The translations under genes and the position numbers were made by a program. 64,000 nucleotides of DNA from Aquatica leii (lineage: Eukaryota; Arthropoda; Insecta; Coleoptera; Lampyridae). Positions 45,786-57,431 of the stretch are shown here, in pieces; the first letter of the stretch is position 1; each line of letters opens with the position of its first letter. The notes under the pieces are model-generated. The model did no database searches and had not been told where the DNA came from. It saw nothing but the letters and a program-made list of their open reading frames with translations. The DNA lies in assembly GCA_035610365.1 (NCBI GenBank), contig CM069433.1, forward strand, positions 188,302,760-188,366,759, in the 5' to 3' direction.

Positions 45786-47146
45786 ATGTATAAGTTAAAT
45801 ATCGCCAGATTATCACATGACGAATTAAAATATGAGGTTTCAATTAGGGTGGAGATACCACCTTAGGAGTTACTGCATTACGTGCTTGGTTAAAAACATT
45901 TTTAGCAGAGGAAGCAACGGGAAAATCTCCAATCCGTCCTCCTTATTCTTTTGATTTTGTTACCGATAAAGCTGCAATTACTTTAGTTATATCCGAAATT
46001 GACGCATTAATTACCGAATTGGTTACCAGTCCTTCATCAAAAACTTCTTCTATTATCGAAACAAAATTTAAGCATGCTTTAAATAGAATTAATAACGCCA
46101 TACCAAAAAAAGGTGATGATTCTGAAGTTAAAGAAAAATTACTTCAGGAATTAGTCGTTCTTATTTCCCGTTATGAACTCTTAGATCGTCAAGTGGTCGC
46201 GGTGGAAAATACTTCTGATCCACCGGAAGAACCTATTGATGTCAAATTAAATATCGAAAGTACTCCTTCCACCTCTAATGTGAATAATATTTGCCAGGTT
46301 GCAAGTACTACGGTGTCTCCAGTGTCAACTAATCATTCGAAATCGACCCCTTGTTGGAAATGGGATATAAAATATAAGGGTAATAGTGGCTCACTGTCTT
46401 TGAACTCCTTCTTAGAAAAAGTTTCCGAATACCAAATTTCTCGTAATGTTGGTGATGATCAGCTGTTTGCCGAATGTTTAGATTTATTCCAGGATCACGC
46501 TTTAATTTACGTGCGCTCGGTTAAGAATGAGGTTAATTCATGGCCTGAATTGGTTCGCCTTTTAAAATTACAGTTTCAGCCTGTCGACTTTGATGATAAA
46601 TTATTAGAACAAATTCAAAAACGAACCCAATCCGAGAAGGAACCGATCGGAATTTTTGTAGCAATTATGAAAGGAATGTTTAATCGTTTAGAAACTAAAT
46701 TATCGGAAGACGCACAGTTAAAAATTTTACGTAAAAATATTAGACCTATTTACCAATCGCGATTAAGTTTAACCCAAATTAACTCTATTAATGAATTAAT
46801 TGAATTAGGACGTTTAATAGAAAACAGTTTAGAGTCTATTGAAAATTTTACTCCTCCGGTTAGACGAAAAAACGATTTGGAAGGCGACATTGCGGCCTTA
46901 GGTATCCCGGATGCGCCAGTCGCGGAAAGAAAAATTGAGACACCAAAAATTAATAACGAGACGCGTGATCGGCCTGTTTTTAATCGTGTTCCCAATAGAT
47001 CATGTTGGAATTGCCAAAGTAAACAACATTTGGCACGAGATTGTGACCGACCTAGGTCAACTCAATATTGTTATCGTTGTGGTCATCGAAACGCTACCGT
47101 ACGTACGTGTCCAAATTGTTCAAAAAACTTCCAAAGAACGGATTAA
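45786..47146 (+). pseudogene. Gypsy-B gag with a single-base frameshift near its start
   Basis: The only suitable ATG is at 45786 (MYKLNIARLSHDELKYEVSI). At a GGG run (45847-45849) one base seems to be missing. The rest of Gag lies in the next frame from 45848 (LGVTALRAWLKTFLAEEA) and is open to 47146, with a stop just before it. Gag core: LNSFLEKVSEYQISRNVGDD, LQFQPVDFDDKLLEQIQKR. Two zinc-knuckle-like motifs follow: CWNCQSKQHLARDC (CCHC) and CYRCGHRNATVRTC with a further C pair. Gag and pol overlap, with pol one base back. The lesion could be real, a sequencing error, or recoding. Confidence 0.85.
47122..47128 (+). promoter_or_regulatory. -1 ribosomal frameshift site A AAA AAC
   Basis: In the gag frame the codons are TCA AAA AAC, so the heptamer is in the correct phase for a -1 slip. 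The slip leads from gag into the pol frame 18 bases before the gag stop. A AAA AAC is a classic retroviral slippery heptamer. A downstream pseudoknot was not checked. Confidence 0.8.
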
Positions 47147-50100
47147 ATGACCGACGATTGGTCCGTTCCGCTAATCAAGTACAGTCGGCAATATTTTATA
47201 ATTCCGCATTTAGTGAACGTGAAACCAATTTTAAGAAAACCAAAATTATTTTAGACTATGTTTTTGATGCATCTGAGGAAGATCAACGTCCATTCATTAA
47301 CGTTCAAATTTTCGGTAATGACGTACTCGGCCTTATGGATAGCGGTGCTACGCGAACGATCATCGGCGATAAAACCTGGCGTCGTTTAAACAAATTAGGC
47401 GTTCGTTTAAATAACAAAGACAAAATTAAATGTACTGTAGCTAACGGTGAAACTATTGAATCTATCGGTTCCGTTGACTTGCCTATTGTGATGAAGGGCA
47501 AAATGACTTTAGTTAACGTCCTTGTAGTACCGGAGGTATCGAACACCTTAATTCTTGGAGTTGATTATTGGAAACAATCTGGGTTCGTCCCAGACTTACG
47601 GAAAGGTCAGTGGAAGTTTGCGTCGATCGCCACCGCTGACGCAGTCAATGACCCAAAACCAGCTGTCGTGTCACGCGCGGACTTAACAGCTGAACAAAAT
47701 TCTAAATTACATTCGGTAATTGATCCTTATTTTTCGGAATCAAATGCGACGTTGGGTTATACTAATTTGATCGAACATGAAATTAAAACTACCGCCTCCC
47801 CAATTAAGCAACGGTATTATAGAGTTTCTCCTTATATGCAAAAACAAATTGACGCCGAGCTGGACAAAATGTTAAAGTTGGATGTGGTCGAGAAATCTAG
47901 TAGTGCGTGGTCGAGTCCTATTTTATTAGTCAAAAAAAAAGATGGCACGCATAGATTCTGCGTGGATTTCCGAAAGTTAAATAAAGTAACTGAAAGGGAC
48001 GCTTACCCATTACCTTATGTTTCAACCATTTTAGACCAATTACGTGATGCTAAATTTATTTCTTCTTTGGATATCAAATCTGCGTATTGGCAAATTCCGT
48101 TAAGTCAAGACTCAAAACAATATACCGCGTTCACAGTTCCCAATAGAGGCTTGTTTCAGTTTAAAAGGTTACCTTTTGGTTTGGCTAATGCTCCGGCTTC
48201 ATGGCAGCGACTCATTGATAAAATTCTTGGACCCGAATTAGAGCCCTATGTCTTTGTTTATTTGGATGATACTATTATATGTACTCCAACTTTCGAAAAA
48301 CACATTGAGGTGTTGGCTGAAGTTTTGAAAAGATTCAAGGAAGCGAATTTGACCTTAAGCTTTGATAAGTGCCGTCTTTGTCAATCTGAATTGAAATATC
48401 TCGGGTATGTCGTAGATTCCAACGGTTTATCGGTAGACCCCGAAAAGGTTGAAACAATCATTAACATCCCAACGCCTACCACGGTATCAGAGGTCAGGCG
48501 TCTGATTGGAATGGCTTCATGGTATAGACGGTTCATACCGGAATTTTCATCAATTATAGCACCTTTGACTAATTTGTTAAAGAAATCAGCAAGGTTTGTT
48601 TGGACTCCTCAATGTGTAGAAGCTTTTGAAATTATTAAGAAATGTATAGTTTCAGCACCTATTTTATCTTGTCCAAATTTCGATTTACCATTCACCGTAC
48701 AGGCCGACGCTTCTGACTTTGGCATTGCGGCCGTACTAACGCAGAATATAGACAATGAAGAACGGGTTATTTGTTATAGTAGTAGGTCTTTGACACGAAA
48801 TGAAAGAAAATTTTCCACCACAGAGAAAGAATGTCTCGCGGTACTTTGGGCCATCGAAAAGTTACGACCTTATTTAGAGGGAACCCATTTTACGGTTATT
48901 ACGGACCATGCCTCTTTAGTATGGTTACACAACTTAAAGGACCCTACCGGACGTTTAGCGCGTTGGGCTGTACGTATGCAGCAGTATAGTTTTGATATAG
49001 TTCACCGGAAAGGTAAAGACCATGTCGTTCCCGATACTTTGTCTCGTGCCGTACCCGTGCTGAATGTAATGACGGTAAGGAATTCTGCGGTCAGTGAACC
49101 CGACAAATGGCTAAATAAACTCATGAAATCAATTGAACGCGACCCCCAAGCTTTCCCGAATTGGAAAATAAATAACGGTAAATTATTTAAACACGTCTCG
49201 GTAGACTATCCAGACTTATCTAGCGAGTCAGATAACTGGAGGGAGGTAGTTCCTAAGGCGGAACGTTCAGCCTTATTACATAAATTTCATGACGAGCCCA
49301 CTTCAGGTCATTTGGGCATTTTCAAAACTTATGAGAGAATCTCTCGGCTTTATTATTGGCCGAAGATGAAAGTCGACGTTGGTCGCTACGTAAGGAAATG
49401 TCATACGTGTATTGCTCATAAGCCCGAGCAACAACGCCCTGCTGGATTGATGTCACGTCATCCAGTCGTAGAAAAACCCTGGCAAATGATTGCTACGGAT
49501 ATTGTCGGACCCTTGCCACGATCAAAAAGTGGATATTCGTATGTATTGGTAGTGACGGATTGTTTCTCAAAGTTTGTCTTGTTCTTCCCGTTACGTAACG
49601 CTACTGCTGCGGCAGTGACTAAACGTTTAGAAGAGGATGTCATCCTAATGTTTGGAGCTCCTCAATATATCTTATGTGACAATGGGACTCAATTCCGTAG
49701 TCGTGAGTTTACTAAAATGGTAGCCCAATACAATTCGCGAATAATTTTCAATGCGCATTATCATCCCCAGGCCAACCCTTCCGAAAGAGTAAATAGGGTA
49801 ATGAAAACCATGTTAGCCTCATACGTAGGGGATAATCATCGTGATTGGGATAAGTACCTAGCCAAAGTGGCTTGTGCTATCCGAACTGCCGTGCATGAGG
49901 TAACCGGCCTGACACCATATTTTACTAACTTTGGTCAAGAAATATGTCTTGACGGCTCCCGTTTTGGTCCTACATCCGACAATACCAAACTTAATGACAT
50001 TACATTCGGCGATCGAACTCACTTGGCTCCTAGGAGCAATGTTTTTAACGATGTTTACCGTGATATTAAAAAGCGATTAGAGGCCGCTTATATACGATCA

Positions 50101-50346
50101 AAAAAATATTATGACTTGCGTCGTCGTGCCGCTCCTTTTGAAATTGGAGATACCGTTTGGAGGAAGAACTATGTCCTCTCCGATGCTTCCCGTCATTTTA
50201 CCGCTAAGTTAGCACCCAAATTTGTGGGTCCTTTTCTAATTCGACGCAAGGTGTCGTACCAAACTTATGAATTATCTGATGCTTCTGGCACTTCAAGAGG
50301 TGTGTGGAACGCAAAGGATTTGAAGCTCGATCCCTCCCAAGAATAA
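47128..50346 (+). CDS. Gypsy-B Pol polyprotein, open frame
   Basis: Entered by -1 frameshift, this frame runs unbroken to 50346 (about 1070 residues). Protease: GLMDSGATRTIIGDKTW (47331). Reverse transcriptase: SAWSSPILLVKKKDGTHRFC, LDIKSAYWQIPL, LPFGLANAPASWQRL and the active site YLDDTIICTPT (48260). RNase H: VQADASDFGIAAVLTQ, EKECLAVLWAIEKLRPYLEG, ITDHASLVWL. Integrase: zinc finger with HKFHDEPTSGHLG and CHTCIAHK, core residues in ATDIVGPLP, LCDNGTQFRS and HPQANPSERVNRVMKTMLAS. The C-terminus has KLAPKFVGPFLIRRKVSYQT. All catalytic motifs look intact. No envelope-like frame follows before the 3' LTR. Confidence 0.94.
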   Translation, partial: LPKNGLNDRRLVRSANQVQSAIFYNSAFSERETNFKKTKIILDYVFDASEEDQRPFINVQIFGNDVLGLMDSGATRTIIGDKTWRRLNKLGVRLNNKDKIKCTVANGETIESIGSVDLPIVMKGKMTLVNVLVVPEVSNTLILGVDYWKQSGFVPDLRKGQWKFASIATADAVNDPKPAVVSRADLTAEQNSKLHSVIDPYFSESNATLGYTNLIEHEIKTTASPIKQRYYRVSPYMQKQIDAELDKMLKLDVVEKSSSAWSSPILLVKKKDGTHRFCVDFRKLNKVTERDAYPLPYVSTILDQLRDAKFISSLDIKSAYWQIPLSQDSKQYTAFTVPNRGLFQFKRLPFGLANAPASWQRLIDKILGPELEPYVFVYLDDTIICTPTFEKHIEVLAEVLKRFKEANLTLSFDKCRLCQSELKYLGYVVDSNGLSVDPEKVETIINIPTPTTVSEVRRLIGMASWYRRFIPEFSSIIAPLTNLLKKSARFVWTPQCVEAFEIIKKCIVSAPILSCPNFDLPFTVQADASDFGIAAVLTQNIDNEERVICYSSRSLTRNERKFSTTEKECLAVLWAIEKLRPYLEGTHFTVITDHASLVWLHNLKDPTGRLARWAVRMQQYSFDIVHRKGKDHVVPDTLSRAVPVLNVMTVRNSAVSEPDKWLNKLMKSIERDPQAFPNWKINNGKLFKHVSVDYPDLSSESDNWREVVPKAERSALLHKFHDEPTSGHLGIFKTYERISRLYYWPKMKVDVGRYVRKCHTCIAHKPEQQRPAGLMSRHPVVEKPWQMIATDIVGPLPRSKSGYSYVLVVTDCFSKFVLFFPLRNATAAAVTKRLEEDVILMFGAPQYILCDNGTQFRSREFTKMVAQYNSRIIFNAHYHPQANPSERVNRVMKTMLASYVGDNHRDWDKYLAKVACAIRTAVHEVTGLTPYFTNFGQEICLDGSRFGPTSDNTKLNDITFGDRTHLAPRSNVFNDVYRDIKKRLEAAYIRSKKYYDLRRRAAPFEIGDTVWRKNYVLSDASRHFTAKLAPKFVGPFLIRRKVSYQTYELSDASGTSRGVWNAKDLKLDPSQE

Positions 50347-50662
50347 TTTTTTTTTATTTTTTCGTTTTGCGCCGTTGGTCAGATGTTTGTGTCGGTGGTT
50401 TTGGCGTTTTGCTATCTCAGGTAAGGTTGCTTTGTGTCGGTCGTGGGTTAGTTGTGGGATTTTACAACATGTGGATACCGTGAAACATGGCGTGCCCTCT
50501 TCTCTACTCATGTCCGGTGCATCGTGTCGAGCCTTGCATTTCGTCCAAAATCTACCGATTCCTTTTGGCTTACGGTACCTATTTTTTGTTTTGGTATTCT
50601 ATCGCTTTTATTTTTTTTTTTGGTTAGAGTAATTTGGGAAATCACTCTTCTTGTAAGGGGGG
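50347..50662 (+). other. Gypsy-B 3' untranslated region with polypurine tract
   Basis: T-rich non-coding sequence ending in AAGGGGGG at 50655-50662, directly before the 3' LTR, which fits the plus-strand primer. Confidence 0.8.
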
Positions 50663-52597
50663 TGTCACCGTCCCGGTGGTTTTTGGGGGCTGAGAATTTT
50701 TATCCATATTTTTTTTTTATTATTATGTTGTAATTACGGGTGTGTTTAGCATTTCCATCGTTCATTAAACTTCTTTGTATTTTCGAATTGCGTATTTCTT
50801 AATAACATTTTAAAAGTTTCCATTGTATTTATTGACATTCATTTAAAATTATTTATTATCTGGTAATTGAATATCTTTTGGCGACGGATGTCTGTGTACG
50901 TGCCTTAAACCCATTAAATTTTTAAACTTGAGATTTGGTTCATCTTAAAAATTATTTTACTTAGAATTATTCTTTGTTCAGATGTCTCTTTGTATATTTT
51001 AAGTTTAGATTAGAGTAAGATTTATGTTTCTGAACGCGTTTATTACTCTGTTCCCATGGATTTGCTGAGCTATCATTCTTGTTATATTTCATAATCAGAA
51101 GCAAGTGCTGATTTAGCTGTTGCGTGGGAAGATTCGGATAAGAATTGTCACGTACCTAAATTATGTTAAGTTCTTTGTCTTAAAGTATGATGTAATTAAT
51201 GTAAGGTTTTTGATTGGAGATTTTGTTTTTGAGAAGGGGCTATTTAAGCTTCATTCTTTCCAGAGGAAAGTTAAGTTCCTTTTTGGCCCTCGAAAAAAAA
51301 GGTCAATTAATATAATTTCGAATCCAATCAGAAATTTTGTATAATTGAAATTTGTAAAACAAACAGTTGATTTAAGTTCGGTTCAAGAAGTCAAGTGTTT
51401 TATGCGGGTAATTAACACCGAGTTTTCGGCGACGCATCATAAATACAGGGGATGAACATTACGTTACTGAAACATTCTAATTTAAGTGGCAAATTAGAAC
51501 CGCACTTGTGTGTGTTTAATTAAATAAAGGTGAACTACGAAAATTGGTTAAAATCAAACGATTGAGGCAAGAATAAGACCTTGAGGTGAAAAGTTCGGTA
51601 AACGAAGAATGTTAAAGTGTGGGTAATTGAACGAACAAGCGGAACATCTAAAGAATTGACGATTGTAATAATTAGTTCCGGGAAAGTTGCCGGTTGTTCT
51701 CCCAATTGAGAAAATAGTCGCTACTGCGGACTTTATAAAGTTTTCCCGGCTAATGGTACTGTATCGACGCGTTTTACCGATGCTGAACGCGTGTAACGTC
51801 TTTGACGGAGTTAAGTGAATCGAATCTGACAATAAAGTGTTGAGTTTTTGTTGTAAACTAAGGATTAGTAGCTGTCAAACTGCAGGCATACCTGTAAGTA
51901 CCTTTAACAACTTATCACCTCTTCAACTGAAGAACTCGCCTCCAATTCGATCGTTAGAGGAACATCACGGACACCAGTTATTTTCGACGCGTACTTCTAT
52001 TTGATTTTGTTTTTGGTTGATTTAAATTGTTGGTTAAAGTCAAGACGGGCGAATCGATCAGAATAGAGTCTTAGGAATTCAATTATGTCTTGATTATCAA
52101 ACTTTAGACCCCTCTGACTCGGTTCGCAGTCTTGATTTATTATTTCGTTTGATGTTTTGTTGTATGCATGCTTTAGTTGTGAATTAAGTTAAGGTAGTTC
52201 TCGAGTAGCGGCATTTATCGTTTGCGGCGAGTCGTACGTATGACCAAGCGCTCTGCGGCTGATTCCCTGTGCGAATTTTAAATTAAAGATTGATTTGAAT
52301 GATTTTATTAACCATTTTACTTGCTTTAAATTTTAATATACGAATTATTATCTCATATTTGACTTTCTCTGAATCGCCTGTTTTCATATACGGAGTGTTC
52401 GAATTTCCGGTTTTGACGAACATTTCACAGTGACTAAAAATTCGGTGGCGCCCTTAACAACTCTTCCTGATTTAAGTAAACTCGGCAAAAAGGTAAGTGA
52501 GAGACAAATAATTCGACCCGCCCCTTCTCGACTAAGTTAGCTGGCAAACCACCATCCCATTGTTACCTTCTCTAAACCATCGTTTTAGAGTGTAACA
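50663..52597 (+). repeat. 3' LTR of gypsy-B (1935 bp)
   Basis: Starts TGTCACCG and ends GTGTAACA, followed by AGAT. Compared by eye with the 5' LTR I saw about four substitutions and several one- to three-base length differences. Confidence 0.95.
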
Positions 52598-52601
52598 AGA
52601 T

Positions 52602-53583
52602 TTAAGCGATTCAATAATAAATTTAAAGTTTACGTTTTTGTTTTTGTTTCTTTCCTTCTACCGATTAGTTTTGCTATGGTAATTTTGCCCATCACTAAAT
52701 TATGATCCGATCCTATGTTTGCAGATGAGAGAGCTCTCACATCTAATATCTGCTCAGGTTTGATCATTCTGTTTGTTATTATATAGTTTATTGTGGAAGT
52801 TATCTCTCTACTGCCTTGAAAAGTTATTTTATGTTGTGGTTTATGCTTGAAATATGCGTTGTTGATTCTTAGTTTGTTTTAGGCACAGAATTCAATGAGC
52901 CTTTCTCCTCTTTCATTCGTCGTTTCCTCATTAAATGTATTCTTGATTCTTGGTATAACGTCGTTTGCTATTCTTGCATTCAGGTCTCCCATTATTATTA
53001 TTTTTTTCTTAGACGGCTTCTTGTTCAGGCCTTCCAGTGTCTGAAGCGTTTACTGAGGCTATGTAAAAGATATGTTTTTCTAGCTTTAGTGTGACTATCA
53101 GTATTCAATCGTTTTGATAGTTTATGTTAGTTATGCTATATTCGAATCTTCGATTTATTACCATTGCCACACCAGATGCTGCTCTGGCTTATTTGGATTT
53201 CCCTGAGTAGATTAAGATGTAGTCACCATACTGAACTGTACCTTTGTCCTTTTTCTTAGTTTCTGATATTGCGCAATTATCTATTTTATGAACCTCTAGT
53301 TTTAACATTATTTCTTGATCTTTTCCACTAAAAGATCTTACATTTCAGCATCCCAAACGCAGCTGGTTCTTTTCATTATTCCATCTCAATTTCCTTTTCC
53401 CTGCTTGGTTCGTCAACGTTTTATCAGTCCTCTTCCCAAACGATACTTGAGGTCTGTGATCAGTTTATCTATTTCACAAAGGGTAGGTCGCTGCCCTCGC
53501 CCTTCAACCCTCCTCCTTTATCCGGGCTTGGGATCGGCAACAACATCATTAGGCTACTCAATCGACCCATCGATGTAGCAGGC
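52602..53583 (-). pseudogene. RTE-type LINE, 5' end and endonuclease half
   Basis: On the minus strand, from about 53583, a GC-rich leader (CTACATCGATGGGTCGATTG near 53578) leads into an AP-like endonuclease: RLGCWNVRSF near 53352 (in mixed frames), CAISETKKKDKGTV, ARAASGVAMVINRRFEYSIT, IIIMGDLNARIANDVIPRIK (53005-52950), FQGSREITSTINYIITNRMI and NIGSDHNLVMGKITIAK (52715-52670). The DLNA and SDHN motifs are the metal and catalytic sites. Stops and frame changes disable it. The protein continues at 43454 beyond the gypsy-B insertion. The leader suggests an almost full-length 5' end. Confidence 0.87.
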
Positions 53584-54639
53584 ACAAAGACATTAAAGGA
53601 AAATATTAACAAGTAAAGCTACTACAGGATGTCGTCAAAATAAAAAAAAACTCCTCATAGGAATTTAGACTAATAACTTAAAAGAACTAAACAAATTGAG
53701 TAAAATTATTTTTTTATTAGGTTTTTATTATTAAACAAATAACCAACACTGAGGAAAATAAAAGTGCATATATTCTGTTTTAGTAATTTTTTTATGTTGC
53801 GCACTACGCTGTTTTACAAATTTTTCTTTTTTACCTCAATTTTTTCATTGAAAAAAAATCGGTATTTGCGAAAAAGAAACTCAAACTCAGAAAATAACTA
53901 AACCATGATGGAACCTGCGATAGCACAATTAGATATAGTCGTTGCCACACGAAAAAAGATCCCTGCGTCATTACCGTGCCACTTTAGAAAACACGTTTCA
54001 TAAAACTGAGTACAACGGGGATAACACCACTTTTTGTTAGTGTTATGGAATTGTTTACGTTTCAAAATTTTAGTTTGAACAAGCATGTAACACAAACGAA
54101 TAAAGTTCAATTTAAACCACCGTATGTATGAACCTAATTATTCATTCGATTAATTCGGTATTTTTTGTTTAATTGTAACAAACATTAAAAATAAACAAAA
54201 ATAAACGAATAGCAACAAAAATGAATTTTTTAAAAAAAGCTACCGACGATTAACGTTTGAAAGAGTCAGGAATAACGACATCCGGATGCAAATGCAAACA
54301 GATAGGCATATACACGAGAACATAGAGAAAAGACAGTGTAATTAAGTTTTGGATTTAAAACGCAGTTTTTATGTAAAAAAAATACTTTTATTTTTTTTAT
54401 ATATTTATACAAACATTGTTCTGTCGTTAATTTAAATAATAATAATAACAAAAAACTCTATCACCAACGTGATTTCAAAATACGCACACTTTTCAAGTTG
54501 TATATAAAATACGCGCCTTTTACTAGGCAACACACATTTCTTTTGCACAATTATTAACAGACAGTTTGGAATGTAAAACGAATGAACGCTGACAGGTGAA
54601 TCAGGAAAGTCGTAGAATGGATATTCTTAAAAAAAAAGA
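53584..54639. other. AT-rich non-coding stretch
   Basis: No gene recognised. Confidence 0.55.
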
Positions 54640-54770
54640 AAGAGAGGTCGGCCAAGAAGGAGCTGGTAAGATGACATTGATCAAACGATGACCACGTAGA
54701 ACTTAGAGAAAGACGAAGTTTTTAATTGGAAAAGATGGGAATTGAGAATGAAAAGACGGCAAAAACTATA
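54640..54770 (+). pseudogene. LINE C-terminal relic
   Basis: One frame reads RGRPRRSW, stop, DDIDQTMTT, stop, NLEKDEVFNWKRWELRMKRR. The GRPRRSWxDD and later WR...RR pattern is the usual tail of RTE/CR1-like LINE proteins (compare KRPPGRPPKR of the RTE element at 41510). Only this fragment remains. Confidence 0.6.
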
Positions 54771-54854
54771 AAACAACCTGTTATAAAAGATCAACAAACT
54801 ATTGAATGCAACAGCTCTGTAATCTTCGATTTAGTTGTCTCAAAATTTTGATTT

Positions 54855-55100
54855 TTACTTTTCTATAAGAAAAGTATAACAATTGAAATTTTTTTCCAAA
54901 ATTTTTTTTGCGTAATTTTACGGTTTAAGGTCCCTTTAATCAAAAAATGTATTTTTTACAAAAAAATTGGGGTGTCTGTGTGTGTGTAACGATGTACCGA
55001 CGATAACTCTTGAACCAAATGTCCTAGTAACTTCAAATTTGGTATGTAGCTGGCTTTAGATATTCTCTCGGTTCTATCAATTTATGGGTCCGATAAAAAA
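54855..55100. repeat. Dispersed repeat Y
   Basis: Starts TACTTTTCTATAAGAAAAGTA and contains a GTGTCTGTGTGTGTG run and TGAACCAAATGTCCTAGTAA. A second start of the same type (ACCTATAAGGAAAGTATAGC) appears at the right edge of the window. The pattern is common in insect genomes. Class unknown. Confidence 0.5.
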
Positions 55101-55104
55101 ACCT

Positions 55105-56276
55105 TGTTACAAGCTTAGGTCTTACGAACCTTGCACGGCCAACTCACACTAGTTGGAGATAGGGGAAGTCCAAATAAATAGGATTTAAAGGGCGCCAGAT
55201 CTTTCTAAGTAAAACTTCTGTTTTGATCAAGACAGAAGGTCCAAGCTTGTAACGAAATAAGGTCCGTAATCCTTGTTACACTGGTTTTCGTGTAAACAAA
55301 AAAAAAGAAAAAGATAAGTATGTATAACAACATTAATTTAATAACGTAGATTTAATTTAATTTAATTACAGAAATTTCGTAGTATATTATTAACTCCATA
55401 AATGCCGGAAGTATCGACCCCACACAATAGATAAGTTTACACATAGCGTCGATAGCGAGAAAAATTACATGACATATCTATGGTTCACAGCATGCGATAC
55501 ACAAAATAAATAATTAAAATACTTCAATGGTATTAAAACAATTATTGTAGGTGCGTAAGTTAAATCAAGCAAAATTTCGTGAGAAACTTTTCTGACACAA
55601 ATGTAATTAAATAAAACTTACCCACAATTCAGTACTTGCTCGAAGAAAATGTTTTCCTCGTTGAGTCAACCTAGAATAATTATGAATAGCAAATCGTGTC
55701 AACACAATGACTCACGAAAGCAAAAATCTACAAAATTGTTAATCAATACTAAAAGAAATTAGTTATAAAAACCTGATTATCGTATCTTGTTGTACGTATT
55801 AAGTAAAAGTTGATATCGCAGTTGCTTGACGCATAAAGAGTAGAATCTCGTAGAGAAGTTCTTGTCGAGACTTCGTTTTTAGTTTTAACGTAGGGCTTCC
55901 AGAATTATAATCGTTCCATGAAGGTATTTGTCGATATTAACCCCTCATCGATCGATATTACATCAAAACATGCAGCCAAAACGTGACGAAACGTGCTATC
56001 AAATTAAGAAGGAAATTACGAAATAATTTTAGAAACTAATAGGAAAAGCTTACTCTGTGATGAATAAACTACTAAAAATGCGTTTTCAAATTATAGTTTG
56101 ATTGCCATAAACGCCGATAATGTTAGAAAATTAGGATTTTACCATCACAAGCACGATATTAAGTAGTTGACGAGGAAAAGTAAAACTAAACTCGCCAGAG
56201 GGCGTCGAAAACAGAAATCTAACTTTAAGGTAATGAATATGCAAGGTATTACATTATGAAATTTGTGCACGTAACA
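55105..56276. repeat. Dispersed repeat X, copy 3
   Basis: TGTTACAAGCTTAGGTCTTACG to GCACGTAACA, matching 11868-13008 along its length, in the same direction. It has an extra piece near 55258-55290. Flanking 4-mers ACCT and ACGG do not form a clear duplication. No coding frame. Confidence 0.8.
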
Positions 56277-57427
56277 ACGGAAAGCGGGTTTATCATTTTT
56301 AACAATTTTTCTTATATAATTTTGTACGTATGTAAGTTATTTGAATTATTTTTAGTTTCTTGTAGAGATAATTTTTTCTAACAATGTATTCAAAAAAAAT
56401 TGTTAACATTAACAGTTTATTAGATATTTTATTTATAATTTAAAATGAATTCACAAATATAATCTAAGTTCGAATCCTGCCTGCGACGGTTTTTTAAAGA
56501 AAAAAATTCAATAGTTTGAAGGGATTGCAAGATACGATAAAAACAATTATTTTTACTGATTTACTAAAGGGAAAAACAATATCCAGGCGCACAAATATAA
56601 GGGTTAGTCAATATGACAACATAAGCTTAATTTGCCATATTTCGGTTATATATTTAATGAAATCGAAGAGATAAATTTCAAAAAAATTATAGCATGCTAG
56701 GAAGTCAATACCAATGTGTACATATCACTTTAAAGTGGTTATATGACAACATAACCTTAAAAGAAATATGTAGACATTCCTTTATCATTCCTTATAGGAA
56801 AGTCGTGTAGTGACCACAACAGTTTTTTTTTAAATGTTTTATTAGAACTTGTATCGATTCTATAATTTTATCTGCTGTACCTATACGTTTTGCGTTTAGA
56901 TTTTTTTTTCTTTGCTTCTAGCATTTATCACCGTATCTAATACATCACGTATTCGACATTTTCACTAATTCCTTGGCGAATTAACATACTTCTGTTCTTT
57001 TAGATTATCGTCATTGTAGATATTTTTTTTTGAACTTGTAGAAATTGTTGCGTATTATAACCATGAGAAAACCAATGGAACTTCGTTTATAGATTTTGTC
57101 AATGCACCAGTGCTTACACCACCTTCTTTAATTAAAATTTAACTTCAAATCTAGGGGATTAAAAATTCCAGAACTTATTTCAGATAATGATTTTAAATAA
57201 CTAGGGTTATGGTTAAAAACCAAAAAACTGATATCTTTTGGGATCTTTTTTTATGGTACAGAAATCGATAAAAAAAGATTTACTCAGTTTTTTTCCATAG
57301 AAAGAAATCTGCTATATTATAATGTTCATGAGCTCATAAGCTTCGAAATAGAATATGATTTATCAGAACGGGTCATACTCATTAATTTGTTTAAAAACGA
57401 GTTCTAAATCAATATTACTGTCAGTTC
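56277..57427. other. AT-rich non-coding stretch
   Basis: No gene or element recognised. The phrase ATATGACAACATAA occurs twice (56610, 56742). Confidence 0.5.
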
Positions 57428-57431
57428 ATAT

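Larger units (their letters stand above)
43459..52597 (+). mobile_element. Young Ty3/gypsy retrotransposon (gypsy-B) inserted in an RTE-type LINE
   Basis: A 9.1-kb element with nearly identical LTRs, AGAT target duplications, a primer site, gag, an open pol and a polypurine tract. It sits inside the opposite-strand RTE element, whose two halves flank it. Confidence 0.95.

Noticed and set aside
47068-47127. Pol starting independently at 47068
   Set aside because: The first codons there have no ATG and lie in the gag overlap; entry by the slippery heptamer explains the frame better.
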